Assembly: GCA_004144175.1 (NCBI GenBank)
Contig: SEFT01000007.1
Coordinates: 124,001 to 188,000, forward strand
Direction: 5' to 3'
Source: Sphingobacteriales bacterium
GTDB lineage: Bacteria > Bacteroidota > Bacteroidia > Chitinophagales > Chitinophagaceae
Length of the DNA: 64,000 nt
Shown piece by piece: positions 9,183 to 18,219 of this stretch (position 1 is its first letter; each line of letters starts with the position of its first letter). The translations under genes were made by a program, and so were the position numbers. The notes under the pieces are model-generated. The model did not search any database. It was not told the origin of the DNA and saw only the letters and a program-made list of their open reading frames with translations.

Positions 9183-10091
9183 TTATTTACGCGCTACGGC
9201 CCGCCACAGCGTTTGTATGCCGGGGTGGTCGAAATAAAATTCCAGCGCGCGCAGCTTTAGCAAGGGCACTATCTTACTTGAATTATAGTCGGTGTATTTC
9301 TGCTTATTCTCCGCAGGCGATATCTGCAGATAATGATGATACAGATCGCGATAGCGATTGCGGCAAAGAGTGTTCCAAGGCCGCTGCAGCGTGAAGTGTA
9401 ATACTACCTTGTCTTTTATAAAACTATCCAGTTGGTCTTTGCGTATATCCTGCGGTATGCACGAGTACATGGTATTGTATTTCCAGTCCAGCTTTTTCCA
9501 GTTGTTCTTCAGTACGGCATTCAGTGCATCCTGGTCCACGAACTGTATCTTCTCAGGATAGTCGGCCAGGAACTGCATCGCCTTTTCCGATATCTGCTGT
9601 TCTTTCCACTTATCTATATCCATCAGCAGCATACCCGAGTTGAAGTAATTGCCATCTTCCGTTATTCCGAGTTGCGGGGCTGTTTTTACGTAGTTGTCAT
9701 ATACAGCGCCTACAGGGTAGGGGTCTATGTTCTGATTGTATAGTTCCGAAAGGTCATTCACCACCAGCACATCGGTATCTATATACAGCAGTCTCTTTAC
9801 ATCGGGTGATATTACAAACGGGAAGAACAGCCTGTAATACACAGCCGCCGTCCATTTGCTTACCAGTACGAATTTTGATACGAACTGCTGGTCTATTTCA
9901 TAGAAGTGTATATCGCCATTGTGTTGCTGTATCAGCGTTCTTATATCCTGCTGCGCCTTGTCCGTCACTCCTGTTATGATCGCATGTACCACGATCTTGT
10001 TCTTCCTGTTATGCTCGAGTATAGACATGAGCAGGGCATAGAAAGGACTCAGGTAATTCTGGTCGAAAGCTATGGCGAGGTGGATGGTCAT
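9183..10091 (-). CDS. GT8 family glycosyltransferase
   Basis: A 302-residue protein. The chosen start is ATG 10089-10091 (MTIHLAIAFDQNYL); a longer frame would run into the 3' end of the ABC ATPase gene. It has the GT8 set: AFDQNY at the N-terminus, RLFFPFV near 88, YIDTDVLV with Asp105-Thr-Asp107, YFNSGMLLMDIDKW, and FVDQDALN with WKKLDWKYN. These match galactosyl/glucosyltransferases of the LgtC/RfaJ type. It lies 11 nt after the ATPase gene and is the first transferase of the run, so it is likely co-transcribed with the exporter. Confidence 0.88.
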   Translation of the reverse strand: MTIHLAIAFDQNYLSPFYALLMSILEHNRKNKIVVHAIITGVTDKAQQDIRTLIQQHNGDIHFYEIDQQFVSKFVLVSKWTAAVYYRLFFPFVISPDVKRLLYIDTDVLVVNDLSELYNQNIDPYPVGAVYDNYVKTAPQLGITEDGNYFNSGMLLMDIDKWKEQQISEKAMQFLADYPEKIQFVDQDALNAVLKNNWKKLDWKYNTMYSCIPQDIRKDQLDSFIKDKVVLHFTLQRPWNTLCRNRYRDLYHHYLQISPAENKQKYTDYNSSKIVPLLKLRALEFYFDHPGIQTLWRAVARK

Positions 10092-10102
10092 AAAGCCTCT
10101 GA

Positions 10103-11368
10103 TTATTTCAGCGTTTTGATGTCCACGGTGCCGGGCAGTAGTACACGTCCCCATTTCAGCGATGGCGTATTCAGGAAGGTGCTCATTTCATTGTTGTATA
10201 TATCAAATTCAATGGCATTCTCCGATAGTGCCATCCAGGTAAGGAATGGCTGGGTAAAGTACAGGTCTATCTTATACTTGCCCGATACCAGGTCGGGCAG
10301 CTGTATCTTATACTCCATGCTGTAGTCGCCCGGCTCCAGCACAGGCGGCTCATTATGTACAAAGTTGGAATAGCTGGCCATAAAGAAGTCGTCCTTCTTT
10401 ATATGCACGTCCAGCTCGTATTGTGTCTTTATCTTCAGCGTCATCTCCACCTTAATGAGCAACTCCCTTCCCTCAAACTGGAAGGCGTTGTTGGTTGAGC
10501 CATTAATGCTGAGGCTATGTATTTTGATGTTCTCCGTAAAGTACTTGATGCTTTCTGTTATCAGCCCTTCTTTGAAGTGGGTACGTGCATACAGGTCGAT
10601 GATATCGTCGATCGATCCCGTACCTACCAGCTTACCATGTTGCAGCAGCACACCGTTTTGGCATATAGCCTTCAGCGATGGCAGGTTGTGACTTACGAAC
10701 AGTACGGTACGCCCGTCCTTTTCACTCACATCTTTCATACGGCCCAGGCACTTGTTCTGGAATTCGCTATCACCTACCGCAAGCACCTCATCTACGATAA
10801 GTATCTCCGGCTCCAGGAAACCCGCTACCGCAAATGCCAGGCGTACATACATACCGCTGCTGTAGCGTTTTACAGGTGTGTCTATATATCGCTCTACGCC
10901 TGCAAAATCTACGATGGCATCAAACTTGGAACGGATCTCTGCCTTGGTCATGCCTAAAAGCGCACCGTTAAGGAATATATTTTCACGACCTGTAAGCTCC
11001 GGGTGAAAGCCCGTACCTACTTCCAGTAGTGATGCTATACGGCCTTTCAGTTTTATCTTCCCTTCGGATGGCTGCGTTACTTTCGATAGTATTTTCAGCA
11101 GGGTCGACTTGCCCGCACCATTGCGGCCAATGATGCCTACCACCTCACCCGGCGATACGTCGAAGCTAACGCCCCTCAGTGCCCATACATAGTCGCTATC
11201 GCCTTTTTGTGTGCGGTCGTTGCTTTCTCCTACTTTGGCAAACGGGTCTTCTTTCCCTCTCATCCTTGCCCACCAGCGGTGCAGGTCGTGGCTAATGGTG
11301 CCGGTACCTACCTCGCCAAGCTTATAAAGCTTGCCAATATTCTCTATTTTAATAACAGGCGATGCCAT
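10103..11368 (-). CDS. wzt: Polysaccharide ABC exporter ATP-binding protein (Wzt-like)
   Basis: A 421-residue ATPase. Walker A GRNGAGKST spans 81-89, the signature YSSGM is at 169-173, and Walker B ILIVDEVLAVGD at about 189-200. This is the TagH/KpsT/Wzt subgroup that energises export of lipid-linked glycans. The C-terminal 170 residues after the ATPase domain fit a Wzt carbohydrate-binding domain, which in characterised O-antigen systems recognises a chain-terminating modification. That domain makes the protein longer than KpsT-type ATPases. It sits 56 nt downstream of the permease gene. The symbol reflects family, not proven orthology. Confidence 0.9.
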   Translation of the reverse strand: MASPVIKIENIGKLYKLGEVGTGTISHDLHRWWARMRGKEDPFAKVGESNDRTQKGDSDYVWALRGVSFDVSPGEVVGIIGRNGAGKSTLLKILSKVTQPSEGKIKLKGRIASLLEVGTGFHPELTGRENIFLNGALLGMTKAEIRSKFDAIVDFAGVERYIDTPVKRYSSGMYVRLAFAVAGFLEPEILIVDEVLAVGDSEFQNKCLGRMKDVSEKDGRTVLFVSHNLPSLKAICQNGVLLQHGKLVGTGSIDDIIDLYARTHFKEGLITESIKYFTENIKIHSLSINGSTNNAFQFEGRELLIKVEMTLKIKTQYELDVHIKKDDFFMASYSNFVHNEPPVLEPGDYSMEYKIQLPDLVSGKYKIDLYFTQPFLTWMALSENAIEFDIYNNEMSTFLNTPSLKWGRVLLPGTVDIKTLK

Positions 11369-11424
11369 CTATTGTATATATACTGTTGGGTAATGATTGT
11401 GTGGTTGTCTTATTCGTCTGCGTA

Positions 11425-12291
11425 CTACACCGTATCCATAAAGCTTCTCTCCACCTTATTGAATATGACGATACCCGCCAGCAGCGTGATGATCATAAAC
11501 ACGGCACTATACGTAAGCGACAAGATGCTGAATGTGCCGGAGCCAAGGAATGCGTAACGGAATGTCTCGATGATCGGCGTCATCGGGTTAGCCGCGATCA
11601 GCCATCTGTATTTAGCATCGATGCTCGATAGCGGATATATCACTGGTGTAGCATACATCAGTAGCTGCACACCGAAGGTAAGCAGGAACACCAGGTCGCG
11701 ATACTTGGTTGTCATCGAAGAGATGATCATACCCAGCCCTAAACCCAAGCCACCCATAATAATGATAAGGAAGGGCAGCAGCAGTATGGCACCATTCGGA
11801 TGAATATTGGCACCTGTAACAACGTAGAATAGCCAGAACAGAATGAACAGCACCAGTTGTATACCCAGCTTCACCAGGTTCGATATGATGATAGACAAGG
11901 GCATTACAAGCCTTGGGAAGTACACCTTGCCGAATATAGAAGCGTTGTCGCGCAGTACGGTAGCCGTGCGGTTCAGGCACTCGCCAAAGTAGTTCCATAG
12001 CGTGATGCCTGCCATGTAGAACAACATCATAGGCATGCCGTCTGTTGAAAGGCCCGCTACGCGCCCGAATATGAATGTAAAAGTAAGCGTGGTAAGTACC
12101 GGCTGCAGAAAGAACCAGACCGGCCCCAGTACTGTTTGCTTATACGTGGCCACAAAGTCGCGCCTTACCAGCAGCATCAAAAGGTCACGGTAGTTCCATA
12201 CGGCTTTTGCAGGTATATGAAGCGAACTTGTTTTGGGCTCAATTACTTCCGACCAGTTGTCCTGGGCTGCTATGCTCTCTGATTGTAACAT
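11425..12291 (-). CDS. wzm: Polysaccharide ABC exporter permease (Wzm-like)
   Basis: A 288-residue ABC-2 type permease. About 40 cytoplasmic residues precede WNYRDLLMLLVRRDFVATYKQTVLGPVW, the typical amphipathic and first membrane region of O-antigen/teichoic acid exporters. Six hydrophobic segments follow. NPMTPIIETFRYAFLG near the end is a conserved family loop. The start is set at ATG 12289-12291; a TTG two codons earlier is also in frame. It pairs with the ATPase to flip the finished lipid-linked glycan across the inner membrane. A terminator lies between it and the wzc-like gene upstream, so it probably has a promoter in 12292-12404. Confidence 0.9.
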   Translation of the reverse strand: MLQSESIAAQDNWSEVIEPKTSSLHIPAKAVWNYRDLLMLLVRRDFVATYKQTVLGPVWFFLQPVLTTLTFTFIFGRVAGLSTDGMPMMLFYMAGITLWNYFGECLNRTATVLRDNASIFGKVYFPRLVMPLSIIISNLVKLGIQLVLFILFWLFYVVTGANIHPNGAILLLPFLIIIMGGLGLGLGMIISSMTTKYRDLVFLLTFGVQLLMYATPVIYPLSSIDAKYRWLIAANPMTPIIETFRYAFLGSGTFSILSLTYSAVFMIITLLAGIVIFNKVERSFMDTV

Positions 12292-12404
12292 TTGCAAGCT
12301 AAAATATATAAATTATGGTGTAAGCTAAACGGTTGCAGCTTTATTATTTTATAAAGCTCCGTCAGCAATTCTCCTATATGTCCTTGGGTACTGTCTGTAA
12401 AATA

Positions 12405-12432
12405 AGAAGTTGGCTATAAAGAGCCAACTTCT
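12405..12432 (-). terminator. Rho-independent terminator after the wzc-like gene
   Basis: A perfect 11-bp inverted repeat (agaagttggct / agccaacttct) with a 6-nt loop. On the minus strand it is followed by a T-rich run. It lies 21 nt beyond the stop of the wzc-like gene and 113 nt before the wzm-like start, so it separates export-machine genes from the ABC exporter and transferase genes. Confidence 0.85.
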
Positions 12433-12453
12433 GTTATTGTTACTTCGATTTTT

Positions 12454-14916
12454 CTATATGTTAGAAGCTTCTCTCCTGTTACGCTTCCTCAATAGCTGGG
12501 CTATCGATGGTTTGTACTGCGGCTCTTCCAGTATGATCTGCTCATACTTCTTATTCGGGTTGCTGAAGTAACCAAATTTCAGCAGATACTCTACGCTGTT
12601 GAATACGATAACGGGCGTATGAACTTTGTTCTCTATGTTCACCAGGTCGGCTATGGCTTTCACATCGCTCTTCATCGTTACATCCTGGCGTACCACGAAC
12701 ATATTGATACCTGCATGTTTCGACAACACTACCGCATCCGATACGATATTGATAGGCGCTGTATCTACGATCACCACATCGAACATCTCTTGCAGTTTGG
12801 TCAACAGTCCCTGTGTAGACGGATAGGTGAGCAGGTCTCCGGGGTTAGGCGGCACCTGTCCGCAGTTGATCACATATAGGTTCGAGTGGATGCCTGATGG
12901 TTTAATGATATACTGAAGCTCGATGGTACCTTCCAGGTATTCGCTCAATCCGTTGGTATTAGAGATATTCAGGATGTCGGCCATTCTCGGGCGGCGCAGG
13001 TCAAACTCTACTACGATCACACGCTTAGTGCTCAGGGCCATAATGATACCCATGTTCAGCGCTACGAATGTCTTACCCTCACCACTCTCCGACGATGTAA
13101 CGGTTATTACACGCTTATCATCCGTAAAGTCAATAAAATCGAGGTTGGAGCGCAAAATACGGAATTGCTCTGCTATACCGGACCTTACGCTCGGGCGTAC
13201 CGCGATGTTGGTATCGCCACCTGCATTCTCATCCCACTTCTCTTTAGTGATCACACCCACGATCGGAATATCGGTAATAGCCGTGATATCATCTTCGTGC
13301 AATATCTTAGGATTCAGCAGTTCTTTTATCAGTAGTATTACAGCCGGCAGTATCAATCCCAGCAGGAACGCCAGCATATAGATGTTGCGGGCTATCGGGC
13401 TGATAGGCGTGCTGCCTGCAAACGGTGCTACCAGTACTTTAGATTTACCTGTAGCGTTGTAGTACGTTATCTCGTTCTCGATTCCTTTCTCAAACAGCTT
13501 CAGGTACATATTCTGAAGGATGTCATAACCTCTTCTGATCTCTGTTATCTCCCTGTCGGCATCGGCAATGTCCCTTGCTACGTTCTGCGTTTTTGTTTCG
13601 GTAGTGGTGGTTACTTCGATGTCGTTGTTGATATCTTCAGATATACGCGCCAGTACGTCCAGTATACGTCTTTTCAGGGCTTCCAGCTCTATCAGCGTAC
13701 GTTGCAGGAAGGGGTTGGCATTACCCAGCTCCTGTACCTGCTCTTCGGTACCCAGCCTTTTTACCAGTTGGTTGTAGTCGTTCACCAGTCCTTCCAGGAT
13801 GTCATCTTCAATACCTATTGGTACTACGATCTCATACCTGTCCATATTCAAAAGCAGGTTCCTCAGGTTGATGAGTGCCTTCTTTTTATTGTACAGGTCA
13901 TCCAGCGTTTTCTGTGCCGCTTTTTTCTCGGTCACTACCGTTGTGGCTTGCGCCTCGGGGTTCATGATGTTGTTCTTCAGCTTCACCGCTTCTACCGCAG
14001 AGTCAATACCACGCAGGTCCTTCATCAGGTCGTGCTTGTTCTTGTCGATGAAGTCACGAGCCTTCTGTGCGTTCACATCGATACCATACCTCTTGCTTCT
14101 GAAGTAGGCTGTCAGCAGGTGCGACATGATGTCTACGCCTCTTTCAGGTATGTTATCTTCATACAGCAGGTCCAGCACGCTGGTACGTCCGTCTGCCGAT
14201 TTTATTTCCACTTCGTTCAGTATGCTCTGCGCAGTAGCTACACGGTTGCGAACAGCTACGCGTATATCATTCAGCAGGTAGTTCTCTTCTGATGGTACCA
14301 GGTTGTAAGCATATTCAATTTTGAAGCGTCCGTATGGCCTGGTGATCCAGGTATCATACATTACACTCCTCGTGCGCTGGCCTTCTGTCAGGTTGAAGCG
14401 TCCATCGGTAGTGTACTTCAGCGAGAATTGCGTAAAATCTCCCAGGAAACCCGCTGTATCGAAAACGATCTTGATCGGGCAGTCCCTGTACAACTCTTTT
14501 TCGTGCAGCTTGTACAGCGTAAAGTAATTGACGTTCAGGTTCAGCGAATCTACCACTTCCTGCATCAGGTCTTCCGAGCGCAGCGCGTTGATCTCATTAT
14601 ATAGGTCTACGTTGTTCGGCTCTTTACTGCCCTCGGTAATATTCAGCTTCGAAAGCATGTCCGTATGCACCATCTTCTCGCCCTGGTCTATCAGCAGCGC
14701 ACCCTTTACCAGGTACAGGGGCTTGGCCATCAGCAGGTAGATGTAGGCTACGATCAACGCCAGCAAAAGCGATAGCACGAACCAGTACCAGTAGTGCAGT
14801 ACAGTGCCCACATAGCGCTTGATATTGAAACCCAAACCGCCTCCCGACTTGACAGGAGCAGCCGCCGGAGCGCTGGCCCCAGGCTGATACGGATGTTGTT
14901 GTTGAATCGGATCCAT
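12454..14916 (-). CDS. Wzc-like polysaccharide co-polymerase with BY-kinase domain
   Basis: An 820-residue inner membrane protein. Hydrophobic segments near residues 35-65 and 500-530 flank a long periplasmic coiled-coil region (Wzz domain). The cytoplasmic C-terminus is a bacterial tyrosine kinase with Walker A SSESGEGKT near residue 610, Walker A' VVEFDLRRPRM, and Walker B VVIVDTAP. The family controls chain length and works with Wza in export. The C-terminal tail has only scattered tyrosines (in VEYLLKFGYF, KKYEQ, QYKPS) rather than the dense cluster of enterobacterial Wzc. It lies 18 nt after the wza-like gene and is followed by a terminator. Confidence 0.9.
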   Translation of the reverse strand: MDPIQQQHPYQPGASAPAAAPVKSGGGLGFNIKRYVGTVLHYWYWFVLSLLLALIVAYIYLLMAKPLYLVKGALLIDQGEKMVHTDMLSKLNITEGSKEPNNVDLYNEINALRSEDLMQEVVDSLNLNVNYFTLYKLHEKELYRDCPIKIVFDTAGFLGDFTQFSLKYTTDGRFNLTEGQRTRSVMYDTWITRPYGRFKIEYAYNLVPSEENYLLNDIRVAVRNRVATAQSILNEVEIKSADGRTSVLDLLYEDNIPERGVDIMSHLLTAYFRSKRYGIDVNAQKARDFIDKNKHDLMKDLRGIDSAVEAVKLKNNIMNPEAQATTVVTEKKAAQKTLDDLYNKKKALINLRNLLLNMDRYEIVVPIGIEDDILEGLVNDYNQLVKRLGTEEQVQELGNANPFLQRTLIELEALKRRILDVLARISEDINNDIEVTTTTETKTQNVARDIADADREITEIRRGYDILQNMYLKLFEKGIENEITYYNATGKSKVLVAPFAGSTPISPIARNIYMLAFLLGLILPAVILLIKELLNPKILHEDDITAITDIPIVGVITKEKWDENAGGDTNIAVRPSVRSGIAEQFRILRSNLDFIDFTDDKRVITVTSSESGEGKTFVALNMGIIMALSTKRVIVVEFDLRRPRMADILNISNTNGLSEYLEGTIELQYIIKPSGIHSNLYVINCGQVPPNPGDLLTYPSTQGLLTKLQEMFDVVIVDTAPINIVSDAVVLSKHAGINMFVVRQDVTMKSDVKAIADLVNIENKVHTPVIVFNSVEYLLKFGYFSNPNKKYEQIILEEPQYKPSIAQLLRKRNRREASNI

Positions 14917-14934
14917 GAAGGAGAGTACTTTTTA

Positions 14935-15762
14935 TTATTTATTATTTATAAGTATAATGGCGTATACCGCAAAGAACGTTGTAACAATGGTACCTATGAG
15001 CGGCAGGTAAAAGTTCGTAAAGTCGTTGTTATTACCCTGACGCACTGAGCGGTTCGATTCTACCACAATGATGTCATTCGACTTCAGTACGAAGAACGGG
15101 TTGGTAAAGGCATTACGGCTGTTCAGGTCTATACGGGCAAACTTACGTACGCCATTCTGCTCACGTATTACCATCACATTATCCTTACGGCCCGTTACGA
15201 GGATGTCGCCCGCAGCAGCTACTGCTTCCAGTACGTTCATCCTGTGGTTGGGGGCAATTACCACACCCGGCCACCTTACTTCACCCATCACCGTTACCTT
15301 ATAGTTAATGATACGAACCTCAACTACCGGGTCTTTAATGTATTCCGAACGCAGGCGTTGTGCCAGCAGTGTTTTTATCTCGCGGAGGGTGAGGCCCGCC
15401 ACTTTAAGCTTGCCCAGCACCGGATAGTCGATAAGGCCTTCCGGGTCTACTAGGTAGCCCTTGGTGCCGCCACCGCCACCTTCGCCACCACGGCCAATGG
15501 TAGGGATGAGGGTATATTCCAGGCCCCCGTCCGAAAAGATCGTTACCGGGTTCTTCTCTGTGAAGTTACTGATACTTGTTACGTTGATAGCCAGGATGTC
15601 ATCCGGCTGCACCACGCTCTGTACATATGGCGGAATGTCGGTGATCAGTACTGAGGTATCGGTAGTCGAGTTCTTCGAAAAGTATAGTGTCTGTTTTCTT
15701 ACCGTACAGGCACTTATTGACAATAAGATCAAAGCAAACAAGGCAATTTTGGCCGTGCGCAT
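14935..15762 (-). CDS. Wza-like polysaccharide export outer membrane lipoprotein
   Basis: A 275-residue protein with a lipoprotein signal: MRTAKIALFALILLSISAC, with Cys19 after ISA. The Poly_export domain begins around SVVQPDDILAINV. It is followed by one SLBB-type domain in VEVRIINYKVTVMGEVRWPGVV and a second beta-rich part. A hydrophobic C-terminal segment (FYLPLIGTIVTTFFAVYAIILI) could be the membrane-spanning helix, as in Wza. A glycine-rich insertion (GRGGEGGGGGTKG) sits near residue 95. It is the first gene of the leftward export operon, preceded by a good promoter and a 129-nt leader. Confidence 0.88.
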   Translation of the reverse strand: MRTAKIALFALILLSISACTVRKQTLYFSKNSTTDTSVLITDIPPYVQSVVQPDDILAINVTSISNFTEKNPVTIFSDGGLEYTLIPTIGRGGEGGGGGTKGYLVDPEGLIDYPVLGKLKVAGLTLREIKTLLAQRLRSEYIKDPVVEVRIINYKVTVMGEVRWPGVVIAPNHRMNVLEAVAAAGDILVTGRKDNVMVIREQNGVRKFARIDLNSRNAFTNPFFVLKSNDIIVVESNRSVRQGNNNDFTNFYLPLIGTIVTTFFAVYAIILINNK

Positions 15763-15817
15763 ATAGTTATATGTGTATTTTAAGCTATAAAATTCCTAAG
15801 AAAATCACCGTTGAAAG

Positions 15818-15842
15818 AATTTGCACTCTCGTTTTGCAAATT
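15818..15842 (-). promoter_or_regulatory. Inverted repeat in the leader of the export operon
   Basis: An 8-bp perfect dyad, aatttgca and tgcaaatt, with a 9-nt spacer. It lies between the predicted transcription start near 15886 and the start codon at 15762, inside the 5' leader. It could be a repressor or activator site or a small RNA hairpin. There is no T-run, so it is not an ordinary terminator. The regulatory role is inference. Confidence 0.35.
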
Positions 15843-15891
15843 GTTAACAACAAACCAGTTACATCTTTCAGCTATATATCTGTGTATATCG

Positions 15892-15899
15892 CAAAGATA
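15892..15899 (-). promoter_or_regulatory. Bacteroidota -7 element for the wza-wzc operon
   Basis: Minus-strand TATCTTTG matches the TAnnTTTG consensus of the Bacteroidota primary sigma factor. The predicted start about 5 nt downstream gives a leader of roughly 125 nt, which is longer than for most other genes in this window. Confidence 0.6.
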
Positions 15900-16101
15900 G
15901 CCACCTGAAATTTTCATTATATTTTGATATAAAAAGGTGTCTAAAAGGTAACAATGCTGCATTACACTTTCCTCACTCCTCGCCTCAAAAATCATCTGTG
16001 TTGCCGCATATCGGGCTCCTATATCTGCACTCGGAAAATTGTGGGGTAAAGCTACCGGTTTCCCGAGACAATGTGGTAGCTTATGGGGTAAAGGGTTGGA
16101 T

Positions 16102-16749
16102 TTATGGGGCGAGGCGCGACTTGCTCCAGCCTGAGTCCGTTTTTATAAATAATATGCGGTCGTGCATACGGCTGCTGCGCCCTTGCCAGAATTCTATGCG
16201 TTCGGGCACTATGCGATAACCACCCCAATGCGGAGGGCGGGGGATAGTTTCGCCAAATTTGGATTGATATAATTTGTAGTTGTTGTCCAGTATCTCGCGG
16301 CCGGGTATCTGCTGGCTTTGCGGCGAGGCCCAAGCCCCAAGGCGGCTGCCTGCGGGGCGGGAGTTAAAGTAAATACCGCTTTCAGCTTCGGATATCTTCT
16401 CAATGCGGCCTTCTACGCGCACCTGGCGCTCCAGCTCTTTCCAGAAGAATACGGTAGCTACCTGGTCGTTGGCCGCTATATCGTGGCCTTTGGCGCTGCT
16501 GTAGTTGGTATAGAATACAAAACCGGCAGCTTCCAGCCCTTTTAGCAGGACGATGCGGACATGTGGCTTGTTGTAGGCATCGACAGTGGCAAGCGCCATG
16601 GCGTTCACCTCGTCGGCTTTTGCGGCTTCGGCTTCGGCAAACCATTTGGCAAAAAACGCCAGCGGATCGTCGCCCGCTGTCGCTTCATCCAGTTCGGCCA
16701 GCTGGTAATCCTTACGGATCGCCGCAATATCTATCGGTTCCGAAGCCAA
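16102..16749 (-). CDS. pdxH: Pyridoxamine 5'-phosphate oxidase
   Basis: A 215-residue FMN enzyme that oxidises pyridoxine or pyridoxamine 5'-phosphate to pyridoxal 5'-phosphate in the cytoplasm. Family landmarks in order are [12 protein letters not shown] at the N-terminus, [66 protein letters not shown], the [15 protein letters not shown] block, and [21 protein letters not shown] with RMHDR near the end. Length and all blocks are as in E. coli PdxH. It lies 9 nt behind a small membrane protein gene and is probably co-transcribed with it. Confidence 0.95.
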   Translation of the reverse strand: MASEPIDIAAIRKDYQLAELDEATAGDDPLAFFAKWFAEAEAAKADEVNAMALATVDAYNKPHVRIVLLKGLEAAGFVFYTNYSSAKGHDIAANDQVATVFFWKELERQVRVEGRIEKISEAESGIYFNSRPAGSRLGAWASPQSQQIPGREILDNNYKLYQSKFGETIPRPPHWGGYRIVPERIEFWQGRSSRMHDRILFIKTDSGWSKSRLAP

Positions 16750-16758
16750 GGAGGGAAT

Positions 16759-16899
16759 TTATTTTTTGCTACCCAGGTACTTAGCCATCACGTAGATCAG
16801 CTCTATCAGCATCAGGAAGATGAAGATGTAGCACATGGTCATACCAAGGCCATATTGTACTGTATCGTAAAAAGCGCCCAGAATTATTGGTTTCAGCAT
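16759..16899 (-). CDS. Small membrane protein (46 aa) upstream of pdxH
   Basis: A short frame from ATG 16897-16899 to TAA 16759-16761. The product starts [17 protein letters not shown], has one strong membrane segment ([17 protein letters not shown]) and ends YLGSKK. It stops 9 nt before pdxH. I do not recognise the family. Support comes from a complete start-to-stop frame filling the gap exactly, a membrane helix with a positive-inside tail, and tight spacing to pdxH. No function is proposed. Confidence 0.6.
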   Translation of the reverse strand: MLKPIILGAFYDTVQYGLGMTMCYIFIFLMLIELIYVMAKYLGSKK

Positions 16900-17007
16900 A
16901 ATTGTGAATTATTGAATGCGCTGCAAGATACAAAGAAGCGCCACAAATTCATAACCTATGGATTTCCCTTTTTTGTGATTATTTTTCGTGCTGATAAGGC
17001 TTATACC

Positions 17008-18216
17008 ATGTTTTTGCGGCACATACCATTTCTTAAAGCGGTACTTCTGTACGCCTTTACTGCTTTTGGCGGTCCGCAGGGGCATCTTGGTATGATGATG
17101 CGGACCTTTGTGCAAAAACGGCACGACGTTACTGAGAAGGAGTTGTTTGAATACAACGCCTTTTGCCAAATGCTGCCTGGCCCGTCATCTACCCAAACGG
17201 TCATGCTGATAGCCCTGAAGAGGGGCGGCGTCCCACTGGCACTGGTAACGCTGCTGCTCTGGATATTGCCGGCGGCATTTATTATGGGGCTGCTGTCGTT
17301 TGTGGTGCATTACTTCAATGTAAAGGACATCCAGACCAACCTGTTTAGTTATATACAGCCTATGTCGGTAGGGTTTATTGCCTATGCGGCTACGCGTATG
17401 CTGCAAACCAATGTGCGCCACATTGCCACATGGGCCATCATGGCGGGCAGTGTCATCGCTACTATATTAATAAGGTCGCCCTGGGTATTTCCGTCGTTGC
17501 TGTTGGTGGCGGGTACTGTCAGCAATTTCAGTAACAAACGTATCCCCGAACCGCTGGAGAAGCCGAAGCCTATACGCTGGGTCAACCTGTGGCTGTTTGC
17601 GCTCCTGTTTATAGCGGCGGGTGTGCTCAGTGAGGCGGCGCGTATCAATCAATGGCCCAACAGGCGCATATTCAACCTGTTTGAAAACTTCTATCGTTTT
17701 GGCGCCATCGTATTTGGGGGAGGGCAGGTGCTGATGCCGATGATGCTGTTCCAATTTGTGAATCGTCCGATTTTCCTGCACCGCCAGCCGATGATAACAG
17801 GCGAAGAATTGCTGACAGGCTATGGTGTGGTGCAGGCCATGCCCGGCCCTGTGTTCTCTATCGTGTCTTTCGTAGGGGGTATGGTGATGGCGGGGTATGG
17901 GCCCATGTGGCAGGTGCTAGGCTGCCTGGTTGCTACCATAGCGGTATTCCTGCCCAGTACCTTATTATTGTTTTTCCTCTTTCCGGTTTATCAAAACCTG
18001 CGGCAGCACGTCATCATCTACCGCGCGCTCGAAGGCTTTAATGCGGCTATTGTAGGTATCGTATGGGCATCAGGTTTTGTATTGTTCCAGTCGATGCCCT
18101 TTGCATGGGTGAATGTAGTGGTGGCCGCTATTACGTTCTGTGTATTGTACTTCACCCGCATACCGGCACCGCTGGTGGTGCTGGCCTGGCTGCTGTTGGG
18201 TTTATCTGTCAGCTAG
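17008..18216 (+). CDS. chrA: Chromate transporter, ChrA family
   Basis: A 402-residue polytopic membrane protein of the long-chain CHR family. The two homologous halves each carry the family motif: [17 protein letters not shown] near residue 15 and [18 protein letters not shown] near 240. [12 protein letters not shown] in the first half and [17 protein letters not shown] in the second are the paired PGP motifs. ATG 17008 is chosen because upstream in-frame sequence overlaps the antisense pdxH gene. Members export chromate or transport sulfate-like anions; the substrate here is inferred from family only. It ends 3 nt before the convergent SCO1-like gene. Confidence 0.88.
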   Translation: MFLRHIPFLKAVLLYAFTAFGGPQGHLGMMMRTFVQKRHDVTEKELFEYNAFCQMLPGPSSTQTVMLIALKRGGVPLALVTLLLWILPAAFIMGLLSFVVHYFNVKDIQTNLFSYIQPMSVGFIAYAATRMLQTNVRHIATWAIMAGSVIATILIRSPWVFPSLLLVAGTVSNFSNKRIPEPLEKPKPIRWVNLWLFALLFIAAGVLSEAARINQWPNRRIFNLFENFYRFGAIVFGGGQVLMPMMLFQFVNRPIFLHRQPMITGEELLTGYGVVQAMPGPVFSIVSFVGGMVMAGYGPMWQVLGCLVATIAVFLPSTLLLFFLFPVYQNLRQHVIIYRALEGFNAAIVGIVWASGFVLFQSMPFAWVNVVVAAITFCVLYFTRIPAPLVVLAWLLLGLSVS

Positions 18217-18219
18217 TCA

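Larger units (their letters stand above)
15763..16101. other. Non-coding region between the wza-like gene and pdxH
   Basis: A 339-nt gap that is AT-rich near the wza-like side. It holds the promoter at 15892-15899 and a dyad at 15818-15842, both assigned to the leftward polysaccharide operon. The remaining 15900-16101 is the 3' flank of pdxH; I see no gene or clear terminator there. Short frames in this stretch have no recognisable product. Confidence 0.6.

Noticed and set aside
15040-15060. GGTTCGA-like string suggesting a tRNA T-arm
   Set aside because: It is inside the wza-like coding sequence, no acceptor or anticodon stems surround it, and the protein reading is intact.
16561-17007. N-terminal extension of the ChrA-family reading frame
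   Set aside because: The extension overlaps the antisense pdxH and small-ORF genes and contains no conserved CHR sequence; ATG 17008 begins the family homology.
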